Positions 16,227 through 24,564 of a DNA stretch of 64,000 nucleotides are shown here, one piece after another; the first letter of the stretch is position 1, and each line of letters starts with the position of its first letter. Where the stretch lies: assembly GCA_965262505.1 (NCBI GenBank), contig CBDHFM010000030.1, positions 2,108,001 through 2,172,000 on the forward strand. The letters run 5' to 3'. A program made the position numbers and the translations under genes. Source of the DNA: JACPPO01 sp965262505 (GTDB taxonomy: Bacteria > Acidobacteriota > Vicinamibacteria > Vicinamibacterales > UBA2999). The notes beneath the pieces are model-generated. The model worked only from the letters and a program-made list of their open reading frames with translations, was not told the DNA's origin and ran no database searches.

Positions 16227-17073
16227 CGTGAGCGGCCTGCTCGGCGAACGGTACGACCAGGCGCGCAAGTTCGGCCGGGCGCGTCATCGACCCGAGGTGT
16301 CCGGTCCGCGAGATTGTCGCCACGTTCGCCTGCGGCCACAGCCGCAGATACTCATGCGTCGTTCTCACCGGCACCACACGGTCGAGAGCCGGTTCACCCG
16401 TGATGATGAGCGCTGGCGTCGTGAGAGGCGCCGTGAGAGGCGTCGTCAGGGATGCAGTCAAGGGCGCACTGGCGTGCGCAGCCACGCGCACAAGCGCCGC
16501 CTGAAGGTCGAGAGATTCGAGCAGATGCACACGCCGCGCCGTGCGGCCTGGCGAAAGCATGTGCGTGACGCAGCGCCAGCCAAGACGCGTCGCTGCCACG
16601 AAGCCTCGGGCAGGCCCGGCGCTGGCGGCGGCAACCTCCCGATACATCCGGAGCGATGCGAGCAGGAAGAGCGGCGTCAGCAGACGGGGCGCGCGCAGGT
16701 AAAACCTCACGCGTGCGTCGGGCTTCCAGGAGGGCGGCAGCGCCGACACGAGCACGACTGATGACGCGCGGTCGGGATGGCGCGCGGCGAACGCCGCGGC
16801 GATCAGCCCGCCGTAGGACACGCCGCAGATCGCCGCCTCCCGTACTCCCGCGGCGTCGAGCGCCTCGTGCACCTGGTCCACGTAGCACTGGAATCCGTGG
16901 CGCTCGTCGAACCGGCCGCCGGACGAGGGCTCATCGGCGAGCGAGAAGGTGATCACACGGCAGCGCCGGGCGAGCGCATCGATCGCCGGTTTCAGCCACT
17001 CCCATCGCCCATTGATGCCTGGGATGACGACAACCGGCGTCCCGTCGCCACGGTCGATGACGTTCAATGCCAC
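16198..17073 (-). CDS. Alpha/beta-fold hydrolase
   Basis: The 291-residue protein starts with a hydrolase N-terminus (DGTPVVVIPGINGRWEWLKP), has the nucleophile elbow GVSYGGL near residue 102 and a C-terminal His in RTGHLGSM. Near residues 210-225 there is a short internal repeat, LTASLTTPLTAPLTTP, encoded by a 12-base tandem repeat. Two different hydrolases thus sit between the fadN-like gene and the thiolase. They may be thioesterases that control acyl-CoA levels, which is inference. Spacing to the upstream gene is 65 bases of low-complexity sequence. Confidence 0.8.
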   Translation of the reverse strand: MALNVIDRGDGTPVVVIPGINGRWEWLKPAIDALARRCRVITFSLADEPSSGGRFDERHGFQCYVDQVHEALDAAGVREAAICGVSYGGLIAAAFAARHPDRASSVVLVSALPPSWKPDARVRFYLRAPRLLTPLFLLASLRMYREVAAASAGPARGFVAATRLGWRCVTHMLSPGRTARRVHLLESLDLQAALVRVAAHASAPLTASLTTPLTAPLTTPALIITGEPALDRVVPVRTTHEYLRLWPQANVATISRTGHLGSMTRPAELARLVVPFAEQAAHDVDTRRRVG

Positions 17074-17094
17074 TGGGTCTCTTGATCACCAATC

Positions 17095-17138
17095 ACGAAT
17101 CACAGATTCCAAAATCCCAAGTCCCAAATCCCCAGTCT
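17095..17138. repeat. Degenerate heptamer-rich intergenic tract
   Basis: The 65-base gap between the fadN-like gene and the hydrolase gene is AT-rich against its surroundings. It contains AAAATCCCAAGTCCCAAATC, an imperfect run of ATCCCAA-like heptamers, plus repeated ATCACGAATCACAG. It may be a simple-sequence or degenerate repeat tract inside the operon. Confidence 0.5.
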
Positions 17139-19451
17139 CTAGTTACGCAGCGGCTTTCCTGTCTTCAGCATGTGCTGAATTCGTTCGAGCGTCTTTTTCT
17201 CGCCAACGAGGCTGAGAAACGCCTCGCGCTCCAGGTCCAGCAGCTCCCGTTCGGTGGCCGTCGATGGATGCGGCAACGTACCCCCGGCCATTACCGTGGC
17301 CAGCTTTCGGCCAATGAGCGCGTCGTGGTCGCTGATCCGGCCCGCCCGCCAGGCGAGGTGGATACCGAGCTTCAGCGGGGCCAGCACGGTGTCACCGCCA
17401 ACGCGAATCGCGTTCCGTGGCGGCGGCGGGGCATACCCCTCGCCGACGCGTCCTAGGGCTCGCGCCTTCGCGTCCGCGAGCAATCGCTCCCGATTCATCG
17501 TCAGCGCGTCGATCGGTCTGAGATAGCCGAGCTGTTCGGCGTCCCGAGCGCTGGACGACACCTTCGCAAAAGCGACAGTCTCGAACGCTCGCTGGATCGG
17601 CGGGAGGTAATCGGACGCGCCCTGAGGCATGCCCTCTGCCGCCCGCGCCACCATCTCCTTGGTGCCGCCAGCGGCCGGAATCAGACCCACGCCGACTTCC
17701 ACCAGTCCCATGTAGGTCTCCGCCGCGGCCTGTGCCCGGTCGCCATGCAGCACCACCTCGCAGCCCCCCCCGAGCGCGAGGCCCGATGGCGCCACCACGA
17801 CCGGCACGCCTGCGTAGCGCAGTGCCATGGTCGCCTGTTGAAAGGCCGCGATCATCGCGTCGATGTCTTCCCAGTTCTCCTCCTGGGCTTCGAGCAGCAC
17901 GAGCATCAGGTTGGCGCCGGCGGAAAAGTTCGGAGCGTCGTTACCGACCACCAGCGCCGAGAAGTTGCGAGAGGCTTCGTGGACACCGGCCTGGAGCATC
18001 TGGATCGTGTCGCCCCCCACGACATTCATCTTTGAGTGGAACTCGACACAGAGCACGCCGTCACCGAGGTCGACAAGACTGGCGCCCGCGTTCTTCTTCA
18101 CGACGGCGGACCGTTCCTTCGCCGCCCGCAGAATCTGCAGGTCGGACGCGGCCGGCGGGACGTCTCCACCGCGAACGGCGTCTCGGCCCCCCTCGAGCGC
18201 CGCCTGCAGCAGCGGCGGGGTTCCACCCTCGAGGAGGTCCGGGCTGGCCTCACGCGTGGCATCGATGACCTGTTGAATGCCGATCGCATCAATCAGCTCG
18301 AACGGACCAAGTTCCCAGCCGAAACCCCACCGCATCACCCGATCGACATCGTCCGGGGAGTGGGCGATGGATGGAGTCACCGTTGCGGTGTAGAGGAGCG
18401 TGGGCGCAAGCGTCCCCCGGAGAAATCGGCCCACCTTGTCCTGGCCCTGGAACAGCGTGCGCAGACGTTCGCGGACGTCCGAGACCGACTTGGAGGCTTC
18501 GAGGGATCCAAGTCGAACGGGCTGGCGTTCCCGGTACTCGAGCGTGGCGGGGTCGAGCGTCAGGATCTTCGACTGGCCGTCTGCCTGCTTCACACGCGTG
18601 TAGAACCCCCGCCCCGTCTTCTCGCCCGTCAGCCCTCGCTCGAGCATCTGGAGAAAGAACGGCGGCAGCGTCCACACGTCGCCCCCGGGCGTCTGTCCGG
18701 CCCGTTCGCCCAGGTTCTTGACGACATGGCCGAGGATGTCGAGGCCGGCCAGATCGAGCGTCCGGAACGTGGCGCTCTTGGGACGGCCCAGCGCGGGGCC
18801 GGTGATGGCGTCGACTTCATCGATGGTGTAGTCGCCGCCGGCGACCGCGGCAAGGATTCGCATGATGCCGTAGAGGCCGATGTGATTGCCGATGAAGTTG
18901 GGTGAGTCCTTCGCGATGACCACCCCTTTGCCGAGACGGTGGTCGGCGAAGTGAGTGACGGTCTCGACGGCCTCCCTCGTCGTCTCCGGTGTCGGAATGA
19001 CCTCCAGCAGGTGCAGATAGCGCGGCGGGTTGAAGAAATGCGTGCCGAGCCAGTGGCGCCTGAAATCGTCGCTGCGTCCTTTCGCAAGCGCTGCGATCGG
19101 AATCCCGGACGTGTTGGAACTGACGATCGATCCCGCGCGCCGCGCGGCGTCGACCTTTTCGAGGAGGCCTCGCTTTATATCCAGCCGCTCGACAACGGCC
19201 TCGATAATCCAGTCGCTCTCCCGGACACGCGGCAGATCAGCGTCGAAGCTGCCGGTTGTGATCAGTTTCCATGTGTCGGGCGTGAAGGCCGGGTCCGGCT
19301 TCAACCGGCGGGCGTGTTCGAGGCCCTGCGTCGCGGCGTCGATCGTGATATCGAGCAGCAGAGTCTGCACGCCGGCGTTTGCGAGATGGGCGGCAATCTG
19401 GGCTCCCATGGTGCCGGCGCCAAGCACCGCGACTGAATTGAAACGTCCCAT
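17139..19451 (-). CDS. 3-hydroxyacyl-CoA dehydrogenase/enoyl-CoA hydratase (FadN-like)
   Basis: The 770-residue bifunctional beta-oxidation enzyme has an N-terminal 3-hydroxyacyl-CoA dehydrogenase: GAGTMGAQIAAHLANAG (NAD, residues 11-27), IVSSNTSGIPI, HWLGTHFFNPP with catalytic His, and helical C-domains to about residue 420. It is followed by a crotonase-type hydratase (SALVVGNDAPNFSAGANL, then VAPSGLALGGGCEVVLHGD). The dehydrogenase-first order matches Bacillus FadN and not E. coli FadB. The gene heads a minus-strand operon with fadA and a fadE-like gene, the fadNAE arrangement. A palindromic repeat separates it from upstream genes. Confidence 0.88.
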   Translation of the reverse strand: MGRFNSVAVLGAGTMGAQIAAHLANAGVQTLLLDITIDAATQGLEHARRLKPDPAFTPDTWKLITTGSFDADLPRVRESDWIIEAVVERLDIKRGLLEKVDAARRAGSIVSSNTSGIPIAALAKGRSDDFRRHWLGTHFFNPPRYLHLLEVIPTPETTREAVETVTHFADHRLGKGVVIAKDSPNFIGNHIGLYGIMRILAAVAGGDYTIDEVDAITGPALGRPKSATFRTLDLAGLDILGHVVKNLGERAGQTPGGDVWTLPPFFLQMLERGLTGEKTGRGFYTRVKQADGQSKILTLDPATLEYRERQPVRLGSLEASKSVSDVRERLRTLFQGQDKVGRFLRGTLAPTLLYTATVTPSIAHSPDDVDRVMRWGFGWELGPFELIDAIGIQQVIDATREASPDLLEGGTPPLLQAALEGGRDAVRGGDVPPAASDLQILRAAKERSAVVKKNAGASLVDLGDGVLCVEFHSKMNVVGGDTIQMLQAGVHEASRNFSALVVGNDAPNFSAGANLMLVLLEAQEENWEDIDAMIAAFQQATMALRYAGVPVVVAPSGLALGGGCEVVLHGDRAQAAAETYMGLVEVGVGLIPAAGGTKEMVARAAEGMPQGASDYLPPIQRAFETVAFAKVSSSARDAEQLGYLRPIDALTMNRERLLADAKARALGRVGEGYAPPPPRNAIRVGGDTVLAPLKLGIHLAWRAGRISDHDALIGRKLATVMAGGTLPHPSTATERELLDLEREAFLSLVGEKKTLERIQHMLKTGKPLRN

Positions 19452-19474
19452 ATAGGCATTATGTGCTCTGGTGT

Positions 19475-19627
19475 CGGAACCGGTTTCATAACCTCCCGGC
19501 GGGTCCTGACCGCGGACAGCCCCATCGTGCTCGGCGCCAAAGGCACCCTCACGGGCGAGGCGCCTGCGGCGCGAACGGGGCGGCCCCGTCCGCGGCCACC
19601 CGCGACGAGACTATGAAGCTGCCTCTA
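19475..19627. repeat. Dispersed palindromic intergenic repeat, copy 4
   Basis: This is a full-length copy. The left arm has GAACCGGTTTCATAACCTC and GGGTCCTGACCGCGGACAG. The right arm has GGCCCCGTCCGCGGCCACCC, then GAGACTATGAAGCTGCCTCTAG. The centre again reads GCTCGGCGCCAAAGG. It sits between the fadN-like gene and the beta-propeller gene, whose TAG stop lies at another CTAG at 19641. Confidence 0.88.
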
Positions 19628-19640
19628 GTACTGTGCGCGG

Positions 19641-20666
19641 CTAGCCCGGGGCCGGGTCGAATTCGTAACACCCTGGCGTCACCAGCAGCCGCCCGTCCAG
19701 GGTGAAGAAGAGACTCGTCGGGCTTACCGTGCCGGCGGCGTCGAACCGCACCGTGCGAACCTTGTCCCCTTGCGCGTCGTAGACGTAGGTGTACGGCTGG
19801 CTCAGCGAGATCCAGAGCTGCCCTGTAGGGTCGACCGCCGCTGCGCGGATCGCGGGCAGCACGAGCGGCAGCTCGCGGTCCGCGACTCGCCGCGTCGGCC
19901 AGCGCGTTGGCAGCGACGCGAGATAATCGTCCAGTTCGATCCCCTCCACGTGGCGTTCGAACAGCAGCCTGCCGTTGCTGTCGTACTTGCGGAACATGGG
20001 ACGTCCACCCACGAAGACGTAATAGAAGCCGCCGGTTGGATCGACCACCGGAAAGCCGACGTTGAGCGCCAGATGCAGATCGCGGTCCTGTTCGTGGCCC
20101 GTGTCGCGCAGGCGGCCGATGCTGCGAACGGCAAAGCCTGACGGGGAGTACTCCGTAAACAGCGCGCCTCCTTCGGGATGACTGATGAGCAGGTTCGTGC
20201 CGGCGTACGCGACGGACGCCATGCCGCTGATGACAACGGACCCGAAGGTGATCGCCGCGTTCCGTTGTCGCGACGGCAGCGTGAACCCGCCGAGCCGATT
20301 CCCACCCGCCCCGAACATCTGCACGCGGTCGACCCTTCTGGGCGCGTCGGCGACGACGAAAGAACCGGTCACAGACGTATCGAACCCTCGAGGCTGGATG
20401 ATCCGACCCAGCTCCTGCCCGATCTCGACGACCTTCTGTGCGGCCTTCTTGTCCGCGTCGACGGTGTAGACGCTGTGGCCGCGCCGATCGAATACGTAGT
20501 ACAGACCACTCGGCGTTCGCTGAAATCCCAGAGGCTCTTCAAACAGTCCGACGATATGGGGAGGAAGGCCGCCGATGGAGCGGAGCACGTCGACGGCCAG
20601 CGCCGCCTCGGTCCGCGTTCCGAGCAACGCGGCCACGAGAAGCACCAGGGCGAGGGCGCAGCGCAT
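19641..20666 (-). CDS. Secreted beta-propeller (NHL-like) protein
   Basis: The product of about 341 residues is counted from ATG 20666, which opens a signal peptide (MRCALALVLLVAALLG followed by TRTEA). The body has repeated propeller-like blades: GLYYVFDRRGHSVYTVDADK, GSFVVADAPRRVDRVQMFG, GGFYYVFVGGRPMFRKYD and QLWISLSQPYTYVYDAQGDK. This suggests a six-bladed NHL or SMP-30-like fold with no recognised catalytic motif. An upstream in-frame start would run into the dehydrogenase gene, and the signal peptide supports 20666. Role unknown. Confidence 0.75.
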   Translation of the reverse strand: MRCALALVLLVAALLGTRTEAALAVDVLRSIGGLPPHIVGLFEEPLGFQRTPSGLYYVFDRRGHSVYTVDADKKAAQKVVEIGQELGRIIQPRGFDTSVTGSFVVADAPRRVDRVQMFGAGGNRLGGFTLPSRQRNAAITFGSVVISGMASVAYAGTNLLISHPEGGALFTEYSPSGFAVRSIGRLRDTGHEQDRDLHLALNVGFPVVDPTGGFYYVFVGGRPMFRKYDSNGRLLFERHVEGIELDDYLASLPTRWPTRRVADRELPLVLPAIRAAAVDPTGQLWISLSQPYTYVYDAQGDKVRTVRFDAAGTVSPTSLFFTLDGRLLVTPGCYEFDPAPG

Positions 20667-20676
20667 TGGATCCAGC

Positions 20677-22827
20677 TTAGTAGGCGACGAGTGTCCGAAT
20701 CGCCTTGAGGACGTCGGCCGAGCCCGGCAGGATCGCTTCCTCCAGCTCCGGAGCATAGGCGACCGGACAATCGAGCGATGCGACACGGGTCACGGGAGCG
20801 TCGAGGTGTTCGAACAATTCCTGCGAAATGCGCGCGGCAATCTCGGCGCCGAATCCGCACGTCAGCTGGTCCTCATGCACAATCACGACGCGGCTGGTTT
20901 TCCGCGTGTAGGAGGCGATCGTCTCCCAGTCGTACGGAATGATCGTGCGAAGGTCGATGACCGCCGTGCTGATTCCGTCGGGCTCGGCCTGCTGCGCTGC
21001 CAGCAGGGAGCGTTGGACGAGCGCGCCCCAGGTGAAGATGGCCACGTCGGAACCCTCGCGGGCGATCGCTGCCTTGCCGAACGGAATCATGTACTCGCTG
21101 CCCGGGTACGGGCTCTTGTTGTAGGGCTGGCGGTACAGGTGCTTGTGCTCGAGGAAGAGCACCGGGTCGTCGCAGCGGATCGCGGTGCGGAGGAGCCCCG
21201 CCGCATCCTGAGCGTTCGACGGGAAGGCGATCCGGATGCCGGGCGAGTGCGCAAAGATCGAGACACCGGACTGGCTGTGGTACGGGGCACCCCCGCGCAG
21301 GTAGCCCCCAATCGGGGCACGAATCACCATCGGGCACGACCAGTTGTTGCCGGAACGGTACCGCATCATTGCCATCTCGTCGCGGAGCTGCATGAACGCG
21401 GGCCAGATGTAGTCAAAGAACTGAATCTCGACGACCGGCTTCAACTGCCGGAGCGCCATACCCACGCCACGGCCGATGATGTTGGCCTCGGCCAGCGGAG
21501 AGTTGAAGATGCGATCGCTGCCGTACACCCGCTGCAGGCCGTGCGTCACTTTGAAGACGCCGCCCTTGCCGGCGACGGTGGCCAGCGCCTCCTCGCGGCT
21601 CGCGTCCGCCACGTCCTCGCCGAAGACGATGACGCGGGGATCGCGAGCCATCTCGTCGCGCAAGGTTGCGTTGATGGCCCCGACCATGGTGTCCGGATCG
21701 CCCTGCGGCCGCGGCTCGGTCGCGAACATAGACGACGACGGGTCGACCTCCTCAGAGAAGACGTACAGTGCGGCCGTTTCCGGTTCCGGTTTCGGCGCGC
21801 CGAGCGCCTGCTGGGCAGCGGCGTTGACCTCGCGTTCGACCGACGTGAGGATGTCCGCCAGGTCGGCATCAGTCGCCAGGCTCTGCGCTTTGAGGAAGTG
21901 CCGCATCCGCAACAGCGGATCCCGTCGCGCTTCCGCTTCACGCTCCGCCTCCGTCTTGTACAGCTTCTCGTCATCGGAGAGGGAATGCGAGTACGGGCGG
22001 GTGACGGTCGCGTGGACGAATGCTGGAGCTCTCCGATCGCGAACGTGCGAGACCGCGTCGCCGAGAGTCCGGTGACTGGCTAGAAAATCGGTGCCGTCGC
22101 AGCGGTACGTTCGGAGGCCTGGAAAATGTTCGACGAGCAATGAAATATCGCCGCCCGGCGTCTGCGCTTCCACCGGGACCGAGATGGCATAGCCGTTGTC
22201 CTCGATCAGATAGAGGATCGGGAGCTTCTTCATGCACGTGGTATTGAGCGATTCCCAGAACTCGCCTTCGCTGGTGGCGCCGTCGCCCAATGACACGTAC
22301 GTCACCTCGTCGTCGTGGAAGCGCGACGCGCGATCCGGAATCTGCGTGACGGTCTGGTAGATGACGCCGGCCTCGGCGCAGCCAACCGCGTGCAGGCACT
22401 GCGTGGAGGTGGCGCTGCTCTGCGAGGGGATGTTGAGGCGCGTGTCGCCCCAATGCGACGGCATCTGGCGTCCGCCGGACGCGGGGTCGTCCTTGGAGCC
22501 CACCGACGCGAGCAGCATGTCGAGCGGCGTCACGCCGATCGTGAGACAGAGGGCGCGGTCGCGATAGTACGGAAAGAACCAGTCGTAGCCGCCGCGCAGG
22601 TGGCTGCCGGCCGCGACTTGGATCGCTTCGTGCCCCGCGCCGCTGATCTGGAAGAACGCCTGGCTGTGGTGCTTGAGCTGGATCTCCTTGTCGTCGATCT
22701 TCCGCGACAGGAGCATCGTGCGGTAGGCGGCGAGTAGGTCGTTCCGGGTCAGTCCCTCGCGCTCGCTCCGTGCCCGCCGGGCGCCGGCTCGCGCGTCGGC
22801 ACCCTGGGCGAGAGTGGACCCTTTCAT
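20677..22827 (-). CDS. Fused E1 alpha-beta 2-oxoacid dehydrogenase
   Basis: The 716-residue protein joins both E1 subunits of a thiamine-diphosphate 2-oxoacid dehydrogenase, probably the branched-chain type. The alpha part (about 30-370) has the ThDP motif GDGATSEGEFWESLNTTCMK and NGYAISVPVEAQTPGGD. The beta part (about 390-716) has VIFGEDVAD, RVYGSDRIFNSPLAE and EIQFFDYIWPA. It decarboxylates branched-chain 2-oxoacids and passes the acyl group to an E2 lipoyl protein. No E2 or E3 gene is nearby. The fusion is known in some bacteria. It is divergent from the cupin gene across 31 bases. Confidence 0.87.
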   Translation of the reverse strand: MKGSTLAQGADARAGARRARSEREGLTRNDLLAAYRTMLLSRKIDDKEIQLKHHSQAFFQISGAGHEAIQVAAGSHLRGGYDWFFPYYRDRALCLTIGVTPLDMLLASVGSKDDPASGGRQMPSHWGDTRLNIPSQSSATSTQCLHAVGCAEAGVIYQTVTQIPDRASRFHDDEVTYVSLGDGATSEGEFWESLNTTCMKKLPILYLIEDNGYAISVPVEAQTPGGDISLLVEHFPGLRTYRCDGTDFLASHRTLGDAVSHVRDRRAPAFVHATVTRPYSHSLSDDEKLYKTEAEREAEARRDPLLRMRHFLKAQSLATDADLADILTSVEREVNAAAQQALGAPKPEPETAALYVFSEEVDPSSSMFATEPRPQGDPDTMVGAINATLRDEMARDPRVIVFGEDVADASREEALATVAGKGGVFKVTHGLQRVYGSDRIFNSPLAEANIIGRGVGMALRQLKPVVEIQFFDYIWPAFMQLRDEMAMMRYRSGNNWSCPMVIRAPIGGYLRGGAPYHSQSGVSIFAHSPGIRIAFPSNAQDAAGLLRTAIRCDDPVLFLEHKHLYRQPYNKSPYPGSEYMIPFGKAAIAREGSDVAIFTWGALVQRSLLAAQQAEPDGISTAVIDLRTIIPYDWETIASYTRKTSRVVIVHEDQLTCGFGAEIAARISQELFEHLDAPVTRVASLDCPVAYAPELEEAILPGSADVLKAIRTLVAY

Positions 22828-22858
22828 ACCGGGGAAATTATGGCACTATCGGGAAGCC

Positions 22859-23200
22859 ATGACCACCGTGCGTGTCCATCGCTGGGATGAAATCGCGCTC
22901 GAGAAGATTACAGAGATGATCTCGCAGAAGATCGTCGCCGGCGAGCGCGAGATGCTGGCGCAGATTTATCTCAAGCGCGGCGCGCTCGTGCCGATGCATT
23001 CGCACGAAAGCGAGCAGATGACCTATATCCTGCAGGGGGCGCTGAAAGTCATCGTCGGCGGCGAGGTGGTGACCGTCCGCGAAGGCGAGGTACTGCACGT
23101 TCCGTCGTGGATCTCGCACCAGGCCGAAGCGCTCGAAGATACGTTCGAGCTGGACGTCTTCAGTCCCGTTCGGCAGGACTGGCTCCACGGCGAAGACTAG
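22859..23200 (+). CDS. Small cupin-domain protein
   Basis: The 113-residue single-domain cupin has motif 1 in GALVPMHSHESEQMTYILQG (metal-binding His, His and Glu) and motif 2 in GEVLHVPSWISHQAEALEDT. ATG at 22859 is preferred because upstream in-frame codons overlap the divergent E1 gene. Such proteins can be metal-dependent isomerases, dioxygenases or sensors; nothing fixes the activity. It lies eight bases before the DoxX gene and is likely co-transcribed with it. Confidence 0.8.
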   Translation: MTTVRVHRWDEIALEKITEMISQKIVAGEREMLAQIYLKRGALVPMHSHESEQMTYILQGALKVIVGGEVVTVREGEVLHVPSWISHQAEALEDTFELDVFSPVRQDWLHGED

Positions 23201-23208
23201 CGGCGGGC

Positions 23209-23652
23209 ATGGGGACGACAGGGATGGGTCAGTCGACGGGCGGCGGAAGGGTCGGCGCGTACGGCTTGCGCGCGCTGGCGCTCATGCTGGGCGTCTTCTT
23301 CGTCTTCAACGGCCTCGACAAGCTCGCATGGTTCGCCGACAGCAGCATCCTCGCCGAACGCCTCGATGGGTGGCTACAGAATGCGGCGCCCAGCACCCGC
23401 TGGTATCTGGAGGCAGTGGCCGCGCCCGGCATTCCTGTCTTCGCGCGGCTGGTACCGCTCGCCGAACTGGCGGCGGGACTGGGGCTGATCCTGGGATTCT
23501 GGACTCGTCTGGTGGCCGTGCTCGCCTTGCTCATGGTGACGAACTTTCACTTCGGTCGCGGCTTCTTCTACGAATGGGAGTTCCTGATGGACGGCACCGG
23601 TCTTCCCGTTCTCGGCGGATCGGGGCTGCCGCTCAGCATGGGCAGGCGGTAG
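23209..23652 (+). CDS. DoxX-family membrane protein
   Basis: The 147-residue protein has four hydrophobic segments and the DoxX pattern RALALMLGVFFVFNGLDKLA, then PVFARLVPLAELAAGLGLIL, then RLVAVLALLMVTNFHFGRG. ATG at 23209 comes directly after the cupin gene; earlier in-frame codons overlap that gene. DoxX-like proteins are linked to quinone or thiol redox processes in the membrane, but this member's role is unknown. Confidence 0.78.
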   Translation: MGTTGMGQSTGGGRVGAYGLRALALMLGVFFVFNGLDKLAWFADSSILAERLDGWLQNAAPSTRWYLEAVAAPGIPVFARLVPLAELAAGLGLILGFWTRLVAVLALLMVTNFHFGRGFFYEWEFLMDGTGLPVLGGSGLPLSMGRR

Positions 23653-23706
23653 CACTAGCGAGGCTGCGCCTCAGACCGCCGAGCATGTGGCTCCGCCTCG
23701 CTAGTG
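23653..23706. repeat. 12-bp inverted repeat after the DoxX gene
   Basis: CACTAGCGAGGC at 23653-23664 is perfectly complementary to GCCTCGCTAGTG at 23695-23706, with a 30-base loop. It lies immediately after the DoxX stop codon and contains the CTAG motif seen at the ends of the dispersed repeat. It may be a terminator stem or another short palindromic element. Confidence 0.6.
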
Positions 23707-23737
23707 GCAGTATCTTTTTGCCCCGCTCCGCGAGGCG

Positions 23738-23782
23738 AGAAAACTTGGCTCAATTGGTTAGAATCCGGCGGTCAAGTTTTCT
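23738..23782. terminator. Candidate bidirectional terminator hairpin
   Basis: AGAAAACTTG at 23738-23747 pairs with CAAGTTTTCT at 23773-23782 across a 25-base loop. It lies between convergent genes (DoxX on plus, rhomboid on minus) and gives a T-rich descending arm in both directions. A rho-independent terminator is plausible, though the loop is long and the stem AT-rich. Confidence 0.45.
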
Positions 23783-23788
23783 ACCCGA

Positions 23789-24538
23789 TCAATGTACGCG
23801 GCGGTCCCAGGGCTTGCGGCCGCCCTGGTAGACGTCGAACCGTCGGCGCGTCTGGTTGATGCGCCATTTCAGGTACCGATACTTGATTTCCGCCAGCAGG
23901 CGCGTGCGCGAGCCGCCCTTCAGGTACATGTAGGCGACGATCAGACCTCCGAGGTGCGTCGTGTGCGCGACGCCGCCGCCGGGTCCGTTCATCGCCGACA
24001 GAAGCGAAATCGCGCCGAGGACCATGACGGCGTATTTCACCTGAACCGGAAAGAAGAAGTACACGTAGATTAGACGGCGCGGAAAGTACAGCGCGTAGGC
24101 AAGCAGCACGCCGTATACCGCGCCAGACGCGCCGATCGTCAGCGAGAAGTACAACTGGTCGGCGAATGGCAGCGGCATGAACGACAGTAGTAGCGTCGTG
24201 AACGCAGCACCGATGCCGCAAATGAAGTAGAACCTGGTGAAGAACCGGCTGCCCCACATCCGCTCCAGCTCCACGCCGAACATCCAGAGCGCAAGCATGT
24301 TGAACAGGATGTGGAAGAGCCCGCCGTGCAGGAACATGTACGTGACGGGTTGCCAGATCCGCAGGCTCCCGACGACATCGGCCGGACGCAACCCGAAGCT
24401 CAGCGTGACCGCTGGCACGACCATCGAGACAAGAAAGGCGGCGACGTTCGCCACGACCAGGGCCTTGATCGCCGGCGTCAGAGGCCCGGGGCCGAACGAG
24501 TACGAGTAGGTGGACGTGGAACGATAAGGGGCGCGCAT
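23789..24538 (-). CDS. Rhomboid-family intramembrane serine protease
   Basis: The 249-residue protein has six predicted membrane segments. Rhomboid landmarks are YMFLHGGLFHILFNMLALWM (conserved His and Asn in TM2), GASGAVYGVLLAY (catalytic Ser in GASG, about residue 138) and HTTHLGGLIVAYMYL (catalytic His, about residue 193). It would cleave membrane proteins within the bilayer. The short C-terminal tail is basic. It stands upstream of nothing in its direction and faces the DoxX gene convergently. Substrate unknown. Confidence 0.9.
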   Translation of the reverse strand: MRAPYRSTSTYSYSFGPGPLTPAIKALVVANVAAFLVSMVVPAVTLSFGLRPADVVGSLRIWQPVTYMFLHGGLFHILFNMLALWMFGVELERMWGSRFFTRFYFICGIGAAFTTLLLSFMPLPFADQLYFSLTIGASGAVYGVLLAYALYFPRRLIYVYFFFPVQVKYAVMVLGAISLLSAMNGPGGGVAHTTHLGGLIVAYMYLKGGSRTRLLAEIKYRYLKWRINQTRRRFDVYQGGRKPWDRRVH

Positions 24539-24564
24539 TCGGTCCAGTCTGTTCCAACTAACGC

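Noticed and set aside
20575..22083. Long plus-strand open frame of about 500 codons
   Set aside because: It is antisense to the E1 dehydrogenase gene and shows arginine/histidine-rich noise without motifs.
23744..23772. tRNA-like stretch (GGCTCAATTGGTTAGAATCC)
   Set aside because: It resembles a D-arm with part of a T-arm, but there is no acceptor stem, anticodon arm or CCA-compatible end; the sequence is better explained as the loop of the terminator-like hairpin.
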